Made by a program: the position numbers and the translations under genes
Shown: positions 7,923 through 15,596 of the stretch, one piece after another
How positions within the stretch are numbered: the stretch's first letter is position 1
Layout of the letters: each line of letters starts with the position of its first letter
Notes under the pieces: model-generated
Seen by the model: the letters and a program-made list of their open reading frames with translations, nothing else
Told to the model about the DNA's origin: nothing
The model's database searches: none
NCBI RefSeq assembly: GCF_025717605.1
Contig: NZ_JAJIRQ010000003.1
Coordinates: 310,001 to 374,000, forward strand
Length of the DNA stretch: 64,000 bases
Direction: 5' to 3'
DNA from: Paucibacter sp. TC2R-5
GTDB lineage: Bacteria > Pseudomonadota > Gammaproteobacteria > Burkholderiales > Burkholderiaceae_C

Positions 7923-9863
7923 TTAAACGGACCTAGCGGCAAGGCCGGGACCCGGGGCAACATCGGCCACAAGGCTGATGTCGGGCGCTGAACTGCGGCC
8001 CTGCGGCGGCAGCGTCAGGCTGATCTGCGTGCCCTGCCCCGCCTGGCTGCTCACCTGCAAGGTGGCGCCGATGCGCTGGGCACGCTCGCGCATGATGTGC
8101 AGGCCGACATGGGTCTCATCGAAACGCCCGGCAAGCGCGTCGAAGCCGGCGCCATCATCGCGCACCTCAAAACGCCACTGCGGCGACTGCGTGACGCGCA
8201 ACTCCACCGAGCTGGCACCGGCATGTTTGCGCACATTGGAGAGCGCTTCTTGCAACACATGCAAGACCTGCACCTGCTGGTCAGGCGGCAAGGGCACGCC
8301 CTGCCCGGCCATCGTCAGCTGCGTGCTGAGCCCGCTTTGCAGCTCGAATTTAGACAAGGTGCTGCGCAGCGCGTGCGCAATATCCTCTTGGTCGGGCCGG
8401 GTGCGAAAGTGCAAGAGCAACTCGCGCACATCGGCATAACTTTCCTTCACACCGGCATCAATTTCGGCCAAGCTCGCCTCCACTTCCTGCGAGTGCCCCT
8501 CCTTGATCCCGCGGCGCAACAGTTGCACCTGGATTTTCAAGAAGGCAAGCGACTGCGCGATCGAGTCGTGCAGCTCCTGCGCCATCAAATTGCGCTCCTC
8601 GCTGACCGCCATCTCGCGCATGCGTGAGGCCAAACGCAGATTGTCCAGCTGCGTCGCGACCTGGCCCGCCAAGGCGTCCAGCAAATGGCGCTCTTCCTCC
8701 GAGATGGTTCGCTCGCCGTAAAAAAACAGCTCAACCTCGCCGACCGTGCGGTTGGGCGTACGCATCGGAATCGCGACCACGGTCTGATAGCCGGCCGCCT
8801 CGCAATGCTTGAGCTTGCGCTGGCCCAAGGCCCGAATCGGAATGATGCGCGCGCCGGCCACGGTCTCCAGATGCTCGCCGCAGGCACAGTCGCCCCTGCG
8901 CACGCAGGCTTCGGCCTCGACCATGCTGGCCGGCAGCCGGTGATGACCCAACATCAACAGGCGTTCGCCGTCCTCGGCAGCCAAACGCACGGCGGCCGCA
9001 TCGGCGCCTGAAATGCGGCAGATCTTCGCGGCGAACTCTTGCGCCAAGTCCTGGGTGCTGGGCTGGCTTTGCACCGCCATCAGGGCGACGTCATACAGGG
9101 CGGCCAAACGCTCGTTCTGGCGAGCCAGATCCGCCGTCTTCTCGGCCACTTTGTGTTCCAGGCCCCGGTAAGAACCCTCCAGCGCGTCGGCCATGGCATT
9201 GAAGCCCAAGGCCAGTGAACTGAACTCTTCGACGGTGTTGCTTTCATCGATGCGAAGCGAAAAGTCGCGCGCCGCCATTTGCTTCAGGCCATCACGCAAG
9301 CGCTGCAAGGGCTGAATGATCCAGACAAAAGTGCCCGACACAAACACCACCGAGGCGGCAGCCACCAGCACCACCAAGCCGAAACACAGGCCGCCGAGCA
9401 AGGCGGTACGGGTGGCGATGGCATTCTCGATGGCCGAAACAAAGGCATCGACCGTGTTGACAAATTGATCGGCCTGGCTGCGCAGCGCCGGGCCTTCGGT
9501 GGGCTCCAGCAACTTGCCGCGCAGCGGCAACCAGGCCCGCTCGACCTCTTTGAATCGGTCCAGACTGGTTTGATTGTCGGGAATGAAGAGCGGTCGTGAG
9601 GGGTCCCCTCGCCGTAGGCTCAAGACCATCGCATCAAAGCTTGCGACACCCTGCGCGACCTCCATATGTTCACCGGCCTGATGCATCAGCGTCAGCTTGT
9701 AGGTCAGCATGCGCATGCGGCCGGCCTCGTTGATGGCACCCGCCCCGCCCTCCAACTGCCATGACACCCAAAGCGTGAAGGCGATCGAGGCCAGCGCCAC
9801 GACCAAGAATGTGGTTTGAATCAGGGCGAGCTTGCCCGCCAATGTTCGATAGAGCTTGCGCAT
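7923..9863 (-). CDS. narX: Nitrate/nitrite sensor histidine kinase NarX
   Basis: A membrane sensor kinase of 646 aa. Helix 1 (about 13-35) leads into a periplasmic domain that opens with a P-box-like nitrate-binding segment (AINEAGRMRM, residues 43-52). Helix 2 (about 153-180) is followed by HAMP, then a GAF-like module with a cysteine cluster (C320, C326, C328) as in NarX central domains. Next come a HisKA_3 dimerisation box with H432 (AQELHDS) and a HATPase domain. The only in-frame ATG downstream of an upstream TGA is at 9863. That codon sits inside a perfect hairpin and lacks a visible Shine-Dalgarno. It pairs with narL, starting 18 bp downstream. Confidence 0.92.
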   Translation of the reverse strand: MRKLYRTLAGKLALIQTTFLVVALASIAFTLWVSWQLEGGAGAINEAGRMRMLTYKLTLMHQAGEHMEVAQGVASFDAMVLSLRRGDPSRPLFIPDNQTSLDRFKEVERAWLPLRGKLLEPTEGPALRSQADQFVNTVDAFVSAIENAIATRTALLGGLCFGLVVLVAAASVVFVSGTFVWIIQPLQRLRDGLKQMAARDFSLRIDESNTVEEFSSLALGFNAMADALEGSYRGLEHKVAEKTADLARQNERLAALYDVALMAVQSQPSTQDLAQEFAAKICRISGADAAAVRLAAEDGERLLMLGHHRLPASMVEAEACVRRGDCACGEHLETVAGARIIPIRALGQRKLKHCEAAGYQTVVAIPMRTPNRTVGEVELFFYGERTISEEERHLLDALAGQVATQLDNLRLASRMREMAVSEERNLMAQELHDSIAQSLAFLKIQVQLLRRGIKEGHSQEVEASLAEIDAGVKESYADVRELLLHFRTRPDQEDIAHALRSTLSKFELQSGLSTQLTMAGQGVPLPPDQQVQVLHVLQEALSNVRKHAGASSVELRVTQSPQWRFEVRDDGAGFDALAGRFDETHVGLHIMRERAQRIGATLQVSSQAGQGTQISLTLPPQGRSSAPDISLVADVAPGPGLAARSV

Positions 9864-9888
9864 GCCGCAGGGTAGGCCTGCGGCATGC
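9860..9888 (-). promoter_or_regulatory. Perfect inverted repeat enclosing the narX start codon
   Basis: The arms GCATGCCGCAGG (9860-9871) and CCTGCGGCATGC (9877-9888) are perfect 12-bp complements around a 5-nt loop. In the narX mRNA the initiation codon lies in the 3' arm. No purine-rich Shine-Dalgarno precedes it, so initiation would need this stem to open. It may be a translational control hairpin. Confidence 0.6.
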
Positions 9889-9896
9889 GGCGGTCA

Positions 9897-9910
9897 TTGA
9901 CCTAGGTCAA
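9897..9910. promoter_or_regulatory. FNR/Dnr-like palindrome upstream of narX
   Basis: TTGAC-CTAG-GTCAA is a perfect 14-bp palindrome with 8 of 10 matches to the FNR-family consensus. It lies 34 bp upstream of the narX start. It could serve FNR, Dnr/Nnr or another Crp-family regulator and would make narXL responsive to low oxygen or nitrogen oxides. Confidence 0.5.
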
Positions 9911-9943
9911 GAGCGCCGCGCTTCTAGGATCTTGCTGCAATCT

Positions 9944-10132
9944 TTAGTTGGATGCGGCGGAAGCGGGGGCTGGCACCGAAGCAGGGCTCGAAGCAGCCGA
10001 AGCTGACTCTTCGACATGCGGTGCGGCCACGTCGTGCTTTTCTCCGCTCATATCAACGTTTCCACCGCTCTTCATCAAGATAAAGATGGCCAGGGCAGCA
10101 AAAGCGGCAAAGCCGACGAGTAATTTCCACAT
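9944..10132 (-). CDS. Small single-helix membrane protein of unknown function
   Basis: A 62-aa protein starting at the ATG of MWKLL. Residues 3-20 form one hydrophobic helix. The rest is a hydrophilic tail rich in Ala, Ser and Pro, with acidic residues and two His in the middle. No family was recognised. It lies 80 bp upstream of narX on the same strand and might share its transcript. The composition of the tail is typical of an extracytoplasmic linker. Coding status is inferred from codon use, a sensible membrane helix and position. Confidence 0.5.
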   Translation of the reverse strand: MWKLLVGFAAFAALAIFILMKSGGNVDMSGEKHDVAAPHVEESASAASSPASVPAPASAASN

Positions 10133-10228
10133 GATTCGGTTCCAGTACAAAGAAAAGGTTAGCAGCAAATTTTATTGTTACCGAACTTGCTGACTCCAGC
10201 CTGAGAGCGCTTTGGCAAAGCCGAATTG

Positions 10229-10253
10229 AAAAAGGGCGGCCCTAAGGCCGCCC
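10229..10253 (-). terminator. Intrinsic terminator of the MFS transporter gene
   Basis: GGGCGGCC (10234-10241) and GGCCGCCC (10246-10253) form a perfect 8-bp GC stem with a 4-nt loop. On the minus strand it is followed directly by five T residues. It lies 40 bp past the transporter stop codon. Confidence 0.85.
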
Positions 10254-10292
10254 CGTGCAACTCAAGCGTTTGGCTCGCTGAGGAGCTTTGGC

Positions 10293-11981
10293 TTAGTCGT
10301 TGGCGTAGATATCCACATCCTTGGTTTCACGCACAAACAGCAGGCCGATCACCAGCGTCATGGCAGCGACGCCGATTGGGTACCACAGGCCGTGGTAGAT
10401 GTTGCCGTTTTGCGCAACCATCGCGAAGGTGATGGAAGGCAGCAGTCCACCGAACCAGCCGTTACCGATGTGATAAGGCAAGCTCATCGAGGTGTAACGG
10501 ATACGGGTTGGGAACAACTCCACCAGCATCGCAGCGATCGGGCCGTAGACCATGGTCACATACAGGACCAAGATGAACAGGATCGCGACGACCATGGGCT
10601 GGTTGATCTTGGCAGGATCGGCCTTGGCGGGGTAGCCGGCAGCCTTCATTGCTTCGCTCAGCTCCTTCTTGAAGGCGGCGATGCCCTTGGCGCTGGCTTC
10701 GTCGAACTTGTGCCCGCCGGCCATCACGGTAGCGTTCAGGCCGGTGATGGCCTTGTCGCCGACCTTGATCACGGCCACCGAGCCGGCTGGGCCGGGCAGG
10801 GTTTCGTAGCTGGCGGAAGACTGAGCCAAAGCGCGCTTGGCGATGTCGCAGCTGCTGGTGAAGTCAACTTCACGAGCGATCGGGCTGCCCTGGAAGGAGC
10901 AAGTCGATGTATCCACCGTCAGCGTGATTTGCGCTGTGGCTTGTGCCTTGGCCAGATCAGGGTTGGCAGCGTTGGTCAGCGCCTTGAACAGCGGGAAGTA
11001 GGTGACGATGGCGAGCAGCAGGCCGGCCATGATGATGGGCTTGCGGCCGATCTTGTCCGAGAGTGTTCCGAAGATCACGAAGAAAGGCGTGCCCAAGAGC
11101 AGCGAGATCGCGACCATGATGTTGGCGGCCGACATCTCCACCTTCAACACGCTGGTCAGGAAGAACAGCGCATAGAACTGGCCTGTGTACCAGACCACGC
11201 CCTGACCGGCGACCAGACCGAACAGCGCCAGCATGACGATCTTCAGGTTCTTCCACTGACCGAAGGACTCGGACAGCGGCGCCTTGGAAGTCTTGCCTTC
11301 GGACTTCATCTTCTGGAAGGCAGGGCTTTCGTTCATCGACAAGCGAATCCAGACGCTGATGGCCAGCAGCAAGATCGACACGATGAAAGGCACGCGCCAG
11401 CCCCACTCACCGAAGGCAGCTTCGCCAATCAGCGTGCGGGTACCCAGAATCACCATCAGCGACAGGAACAAGCCCAGCGTCGCGGTGGTTTGAATCCAGG
11501 AGGTGTAAGCACCGCGCTTGCCCTGTGGCGCATGTTCCGCCACATAGGTTGCGGCACCGCCGTACTCACCACCCAGCGCCAAGCCTTGCAGCATGCGCAG
11601 GCCGATCAAGATGACCGGGGCGGCCGCGCCGATGGTGGCGTAATTCGGCAGCACACCGACGATGAAGGTCGACAGACCCATGATCAAAATGGTCACCAAG
11701 AAGGTGTACTTGCGACCGATCATGTCGCCCAAACGGCCAAACACCAGCGCGCCGAAGGGGCGCACGATGAAGCCGGCGGCAAAGGCCAGCAAGGACGCAA
11801 TGAACGCCGCTTGCGGGTCCAGGCCCGAGAAGAATTGCTTGGCGATAATTGGCGCCAAAGAACCGTAGAGGTAAAAGTCGTACCACTCGAACACGGTGCC
11901 CAGCGAGGAGGCGAAGATAACCTTCTTCTCTTCACCCGTCATTGGCGTGTTGCTCGTGGAGACTGCTGTTGCAGTTGCCAT
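10293..11981 (-). CDS. MFS transporter, metabolite:H+ symporter (MHS) family, with large loop insertion
   Basis: A twelve-helix transporter related to ProP, ShiA and other MHS symporters for organic acids or osmolytes (562 aa; usual length 430-450). The family signature FEWYDFYLYG occurs near residue 30, and a conserved inter-helix loop reads GRLGDMIGRKY. An extra segment of about 110 residues lies between the helix ending FPLFKAL and the helix beginning VVAILFILV, the predicted periplasmic loop 9-10. It contains two Cys (TCSFQ and SCDIA) that could form a disulfide. The start at 11981 has GGAG 9 nt upstream. It is a monocistronic unit with its own terminator and a nearby FNR-type dyad. The substrate is unknown. 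Confidence 0.85.
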   Translation of the reverse strand: MATATAVSTSNTPMTGEEKKVIFASSLGTVFEWYDFYLYGSLAPIIAKQFFSGLDPQAAFIASLLAFAAGFIVRPFGALVFGRLGDMIGRKYTFLVTILIMGLSTFIVGVLPNYATIGAAAPVILIGLRMLQGLALGGEYGGAATYVAEHAPQGKRGAYTSWIQTTATLGLFLSLMVILGTRTLIGEAAFGEWGWRVPFIVSILLLAISVWIRLSMNESPAFQKMKSEGKTSKAPLSESFGQWKNLKIVMLALFGLVAGQGVVWYTGQFYALFFLTSVLKVEMSAANIMVAISLLLGTPFFVIFGTLSDKIGRKPIIMAGLLLAIVTYFPLFKALTNAANPDLAKAQATAQITLTVDTSTCSFQGSPIAREVDFTSSCDIAKRALAQSSASYETLPGPAGSVAVIKVGDKAITGLNATVMAGGHKFDEASAKGIAAFKKELSEAMKAAGYPAKADPAKINQPMVVAILFILVLYVTMVYGPIAAMLVELFPTRIRYTSMSLPYHIGNGWFGGLLPSITFAMVAQNGNIYHGLWYPIGVAAMTLVIGLLFVRETKDVDIYAND

Positions 11982-12134
11982 GGTGGATGTCTCCAAATAT
12001 TTGCCTGAGAACCACCGACCGGCAGCTCTTGGCCGCAACTATGGAAGCGCCCTCTGACCCCACTCTGACACCGCGCTGAACGCTTGCTTACAAAACCCGC
12101 TGAAACCCTTGCTTAGGATTTCGCAATGCAAAAT

Positions 12135-12148
12135 TTAATCCAGATCAA
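12135..12148 (-). promoter_or_regulatory. FNR-type box upstream of the MFS transporter
   Basis: TTAAT-CCAG-ATCAA matches TTGAT-N4-ATCAA at 9 of 10 positions. It lies in a locally AT-rich stretch 154-167 bp upstream of the transporter ATG at 11981 and 15 bp past the stop of the preceding gene. It suggests that the transporter is expressed under oxygen limitation along with the nar genes. Confidence 0.6.
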
Positions 12149-12162
12149 GGGTAAGTCCTGGG

Positions 12163-12819
12163 TCACTTGGTGCTGCTGGCCCGGCGCACGCCCGGACGGG
12201 CTTTGGCCGCGGCATCCCAGGCCCCCTGTTCAAACCAAGGGTCACCGCGCAGATAGGCCGCTAGCATGTCGAGCGAGTCCAATCCCCAGAACAAGCGGCC
12301 GTCCACCTCGATGGTGGGCACACCGAACACGCCCAGCTCCAGCGCTTGTTCGGTGGCGTTGCGCAAGGCTTCCTTGATCTCTTCGCTGGCCACATCGCGC
12401 TGCGGGGTCAGGTCTTGCGTCAGCAGCGCCAAGCGTTCGGCCTGATTCGCATCGGCACCCTCGCCGCGCCAGACATGGTGCAAGATCTTCTCGACCTGCA
12501 GCCGGTTCGGCGTACCGCCGGCCGGCGCACAGGCCCAAGCCAGGCGCAGCAGCGGCAAAGGATTAAACGGGTGCTGCGCCGGCACCTGCAAAGGGATATT
12601 CAGCTGATGGGCCGCCCAAGCCACTTGGCGAAAGGTCCACTGGCGTTTGGGCTCGATTTCGGCCGGGCCTTTCTGGCCCAGGGCGTGTAGCAGCGCCGCG
12701 AACAGAATCGGCCGGTACTCGACGCTGTAGCTGATGCCGCTCAAGGCTTCGGGTAGGCGCTCGAAGGCCAGTGCCGCGTAAGGCGAGATCGGGTCGAAAT
12801 AAAAACGCATATGTTTCAT
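12163..12819 (-). CDS. DsbA-family thioredoxin-fold protein, 2-hydroxychromene-2-carboxylate isomerase-like
   Basis: A cytoplasmic protein of 218 aa starting MKHMRFYFDPISPYAAL, the N-terminal strand and SPY/SPF motif of the HCCA isomerase/DsbA-like branch. That branch has Ser or Pro where oxidoreductases carry CxxC. The C-terminal LGVFGVPTIEVDGRLFWG is the cis-Pro loop and final strand typical of the family. Members catalyse glutathione-dependent isomerisation or act as GST-kappa-like proteins. No naphthalene genes are nearby, so the real substrate is unknown. It is the last gene of a co-directional row starting at the phosphonate genes. Confidence 0.82.
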   Translation of the reverse strand: MKHMRFYFDPISPYAALAFERLPEALSGISYSVEYRPILFAALLHALGQKGPAEIEPKRQWTFRQVAWAAHQLNIPLQVPAQHPFNPLPLLRLAWACAPAGGTPNRLQVEKILHHVWRGEGADANQAERLALLTQDLTPQRDVASEEIKEALRNATEQALELGVFGVPTIEVDGRLFWGLDSLDMLAAYLRGDPWFEQGAWDAAAKARPGVRRASSTK

Positions 12820-12835
12820 GGTGCGGCTTGGCCTT

Positions 12836-13072
12836 TCAGGGCTCGTGGGTTTGTTCGGCGGCGGTGAAGATGCCCAAATTGAGCAAATGTTCGCGGCGCG
12901 GCGGCAAGCGGTCGAGAATTTCCAGGCGGGTGACGTCGGCCGCCTTGGACCAGACCGTGATTTCAGGAATCGTGCGGGCGCAGCCCTCGCACCAGCCGGT
13001 GGGCTGGTGGATCTTGCAGACATTGGTGCAAGGCGATTTAACCGCCCCGGCGATCGCGGACACGCTGCTCAT
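12836..13072 (-). CDS. DUF1289 family small Cys-rich protein
   Basis: A 78-aa protein with the DUF1289 cysteine pattern: CTNVC near residue 15, then GWCEGCARTIPEI. The spacing suggests a metal or Fe-S site. Its biochemical role is not established. The gene overlaps the stop of the upstream YbaK-like gene by 4 bp and is followed by the DsbA-like gene after 16 bp, implying one transcript. The C-terminal half is amphipathic and charged. Confidence 0.85.
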   Translation of the reverse strand: MSSVSAIAGAVKSPCTNVCKIHQPTGWCEGCARTIPEITVWSKAADVTRLEILDRLPPRREHLLNLGIFTAAEQTHEP

Positions 13073-13584
13073 GCTTGCACCACATCGATCACCGGCGCGC
13101 CGGTCAAGGCGGCCAGCTCGGCCGGCGACATCTGAAAAACGCCGTTGGGGTGCCCCGCAGCGGCCCAGATGACATCGAAGCGAAACAGCTCTTGATCGAC
13201 AAACAGCAAGGGCAGCGACGCATCAGCGGCCGGCGCAAAACCCAGCGGCGACACGCCGCCGATGGAAAAGCCCGTGCGCGCCTTAACGTAGTCGGCATCG
13301 GCGCGGCCCAGCGCCCCGGTGTGGGGGGCAAGCTTCTTCTCGTCCACGCGCTTGTCACCCGAGGTGATCACCAGCACAGCGGCCTCATCCGATTTACGCT
13401 TGAACACCACCGATTTGGCAATCTGCCCCAAGCTCACGCCCAAGGCATCGGCCGCTTCTTGCGAGGTGCGTGCGGCCACCTCCAACCACTGCGGTGCATA
13501 GGGATGGCGGGCCTGCGCCAGCGCGGCCTGGACGCGCACAAAGCCGTCTGGGCGATCTGTACTGACAGTTGCTGATTCATTCAT
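13069..13584 (-). CDS. YbaK/EbsC family aminoacyl-tRNA deacylase
   Basis: A single-domain trans-editing protein of the YbaK/ProX superfamily (171 aa). Such proteins hydrolyse mischarged tRNAs, for example Cys-tRNA(Pro) or Ala-tRNA(Pro). The family core is visible: GVSLGQIAKSVVFK with the conserved Lys around residue 62, SGDKRVDEKKL, and the GVSPLGF glycine loop. An alternative ATG lies three codons upstream at 13593. The tRNA specificity cannot be read from sequence. It is translationally coupled to the DUF1289 gene. Confidence 0.85.
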   Translation of the reverse strand: MNESATVSTDRPDGFVRVQAALAQARHPYAPQWLEVAARTSQEAADALGVSLGQIAKSVVFKRKSDEAAVLVITSGDKRVDEKKLAPHTGALGRADADYVKARTGFSIGGVSPLGFAPAADASLPLLFVDQELFRFDVIWAAAGHPNGVFQMSPAELAALTGAPVIDVVQA

Positions 13585-13620
13585 GGCCGGCATTGTCTCA
13601 GGCCGGCCAAAAACTACTGT

Positions 13621-14442
13621 TCAGGCGGGCAATTCGCCCGCAGCCATGCGGCGCTCGATCTCGGCTATCAGCGGCAGCAAGTCGGCCACCCCGTCAATCA
13701 CAAAATGCGCGCCGCCGTCCAGCAAGACTTGACGCGCCTGCGCCCGCAGCAGCGCTTGCTGCGCGGCCGGCGTGGCCAGCCATTCGGCCTCGCTCAGCCC
13801 CAAACAGTTGCCAGTGACGGCCAGGCCGACCACCCAGGCGCCGACCGCCCTGCCCTCTTGCAAGCCCGGCACCGTGTCGTCCACCTTGACGACCGCAGCC
13901 GGTGGCCAAACGCCCAGATCCGACAGCGTGCGCACCATCATCAGGGGCCCCGGTCTAGCGCTGGCCATATCGCCGGCGCAGACCAGGTTGTCGGGCTTGT
14001 AGCCCTGCGCCTCGGCCAGCGGCGCGACAACATCCATGATGGGGCGGTTGTAGCCGGTCGTTGAGCCGATCTTCAAACCCCGCGCGCGCAAGGCCACCAC
14101 CGTCTCCAAAGCGCCTGGAATGAGGCTTGCGTGCTGGGTGACGCTGGCCTGGTTCATCGGCGTGAAGACCTCGTACAGCTCATCGCAATCGGCATCAGAA
14201 AAGTCGCGCCCATGCGCCTGGCGCCAGCGCTGCGCAATCTCAGGCTGATTGCCCAGCGCATGGATATGGTCCCACTTGGCCAGACCCATCGGCACACGCG
14301 CCTCGGCAATGCTGATGCTCACGTCATAACGGGCAAATAGTTGGACAAACGCGCCCATGGGCGCCAAGCTGCCGAAGTCGATGATGGTGCCGGCCCAGTC
14401 GAACACCACCGCTTGCAAATGTTGAATCGTCTTGTCATTCAT
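13621..14442 (-). CDS. phnX: Phosphonoacetaldehyde hydrolase PhnX
   Basis: A HAD-superfamily enzyme that cleaves the C-P bond of phosphonoacetaldehyde, giving acetaldehyde and phosphate (273 aa, full length). The nucleophile Asp15 is in VVFDWAGT and the Schiff-base lysine K56 is in PMGLAKWDHI, the two hallmarks separating phosphonatases from other HAD enzymes. Motif III KVDDTVPG is near residue 190. It begins 7 bp after the FAD oxidoreductase gene, so both are made together. This is the last dedicated step of the 2-aminoethylphosphonate pathway encoded here. Confidence 0.96.
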   Translation of the reverse strand: MNDKTIQHLQAVVFDWAGTIIDFGSLAPMGAFVQLFARYDVSISIAEARVPMGLAKWDHIHALGNQPEIAQRWRQAHGRDFSDADCDELYEVFTPMNQASVTQHASLIPGALETVVALRARGLKIGSTTGYNRPIMDVVAPLAEAQGYKPDNLVCAGDMASARPGPLMMVRTLSDLGVWPPAAVVKVDDTVPGLQEGRAVGAWVVGLAVTGNCLGLSEAEWLATPAAQQALLRAQARQVLLDGGAHFVIDGVADLLPLIAEIERRMAAGELPA

Positions 14443-14448
14443 TGCGGT

Positions 14449-15561
14449 TTACCAATTCTTGAAAACTTCTTCGGCCAGCCCAAACGCGGTGCTGGCGCCG
14501 GTGCCACTGGTGACCGTGACCAGCCGGGTGTTGGCGGCGGGCGCCTCGACCAGGCAGGGCTCGGTGGCCGAGGACGGATAGGTGCCGACCCAGCGCTCGG
14601 TCACCTCGACGCTCTTGATGTGCAGGCTTGTGCGCAGATGGCGCAGGATCAAGGCATCGACCTCTTCGGACGCAAACGGCGGCAAGACCGGACCGTAATG
14701 GTGCGAGTCACCGACGACCAGCGAGCCATCGGCGCTTTGCACCACGATCAGATGGATGCCGTGGGCCAGGCTGGCGGCTTCTTCCTGCTCCAGCCGCGCG
14801 CGCAAGGCACTCGCCTCCTTCAGCTCCGAGTAGCCCTCGTAACGCACCAGACTCAGGTCCCCCATCACCGAGGCGGGCAGTTTGAAGCCGGGCTCGGGGC
14901 GTACCCGCAACATCTGCAACTGGCACATGCGCAGCCGGTGCGGCAGCCAGCTGTTGGCGAACAAGCCGTTCAACTCGGCGCCGCCGCAGACCACCACCCG
15001 CTCGGCCTGGTAGCTGGCGCGCGCCGTCTGCACATGGGGCGTGTCAACCGCCAGCACCGCCTCGCCGAAACGAAACTCGACGCCATGCGCGGTGGCCAGC
15101 CAAGTGGTCAAGCGCGGGATCGCGGTCCGCGACTCGACCCGCAGTTCATGCGGGCTGTAGAGCACGCTTTGCAAATGTTCGGTGCGCAGGGCTGCGTTGC
15201 GATCGGCCGCCTCGGCCGGGCTCAAGAGCTCGCAAGCCTCGGCCATCTCGGTCGCCATAAAGGCCTCGAGCACCGCATGCGCCTCGGGCCGCTCGGCCGC
15301 CAGAAACAGACCGGTGTGCACCACATCAATGCCGGCGAGCGGCGCCACCTCAGCCCAAACCTGGCGCGAGCGACGCGCTCTGGCATGGCTGGCACCGGCT
15401 TTTTGGCCGGTCACAGTGACAAAGCCAAAGTTGCGGATTGAGGCGCCGACGCAGGCCGCGTCGCGCTCCAACACCAGCACCTTCAAGCCGCGCCGGGCGG
15501 CGGTATAGGCATGGGCGAGGCCGACGATGCCGGCGCCGACTACCAGGAGGTCGTATTTCAT
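14449..15561 (-). CDS. FAD-dependent oxidoreductase of the phosphonate-linked HpnW (TIGR03364) type
   Basis: A DAO-fold flavoprotein (370 aa) with the N-terminal dinucleotide motif VVGAGIVGLAHAY and the LERDA segment, related to glycine and sarcosine oxidases. This family is known from phosphonate gene clusters. Recent work on recurrent FAD enzymes there supports oxidation of 2-aminoethylphosphonate or its N-methyl derivative to phosphonoacetaldehyde. Here it sits between the importer and phnX, with no phnW aminotransferase in the window, so it is the likely source of phosphonoacetaldehyde. The ATG at 15561 was chosen over an upstream TTG. The exact substrate is inferred. Confidence 0.85.
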   Translation of the reverse strand: MKYDLLVVGAGIVGLAHAYTAARRGLKVLVLERDAACVGASIRNFGFVTVTGQKAGASHARARRSRQVWAEVAPLAGIDVVHTGLFLAAERPEAHAVLEAFMATEMAEACELLSPAEAADRNAALRTEHLQSVLYSPHELRVESRTAIPRLTTWLATAHGVEFRFGEAVLAVDTPHVQTARASYQAERVVVCGGAELNGLFANSWLPHRLRMCQLQMLRVRPEPGFKLPASVMGDLSLVRYEGYSELKEASALRARLEQEEAASLAHGIHLIVVQSADGSLVVGDSHHYGPVLPPFASEEVDALILRHLRTSLHIKSVEVTERWVGTYPSSATEPCLVEAPAANTRLVTVTSGTGASTAFGLAEEVFKNW

Positions 15562-15596
15562 AGTTGCTATCAAACTCTAGAAAGAAGAACGAAGAC

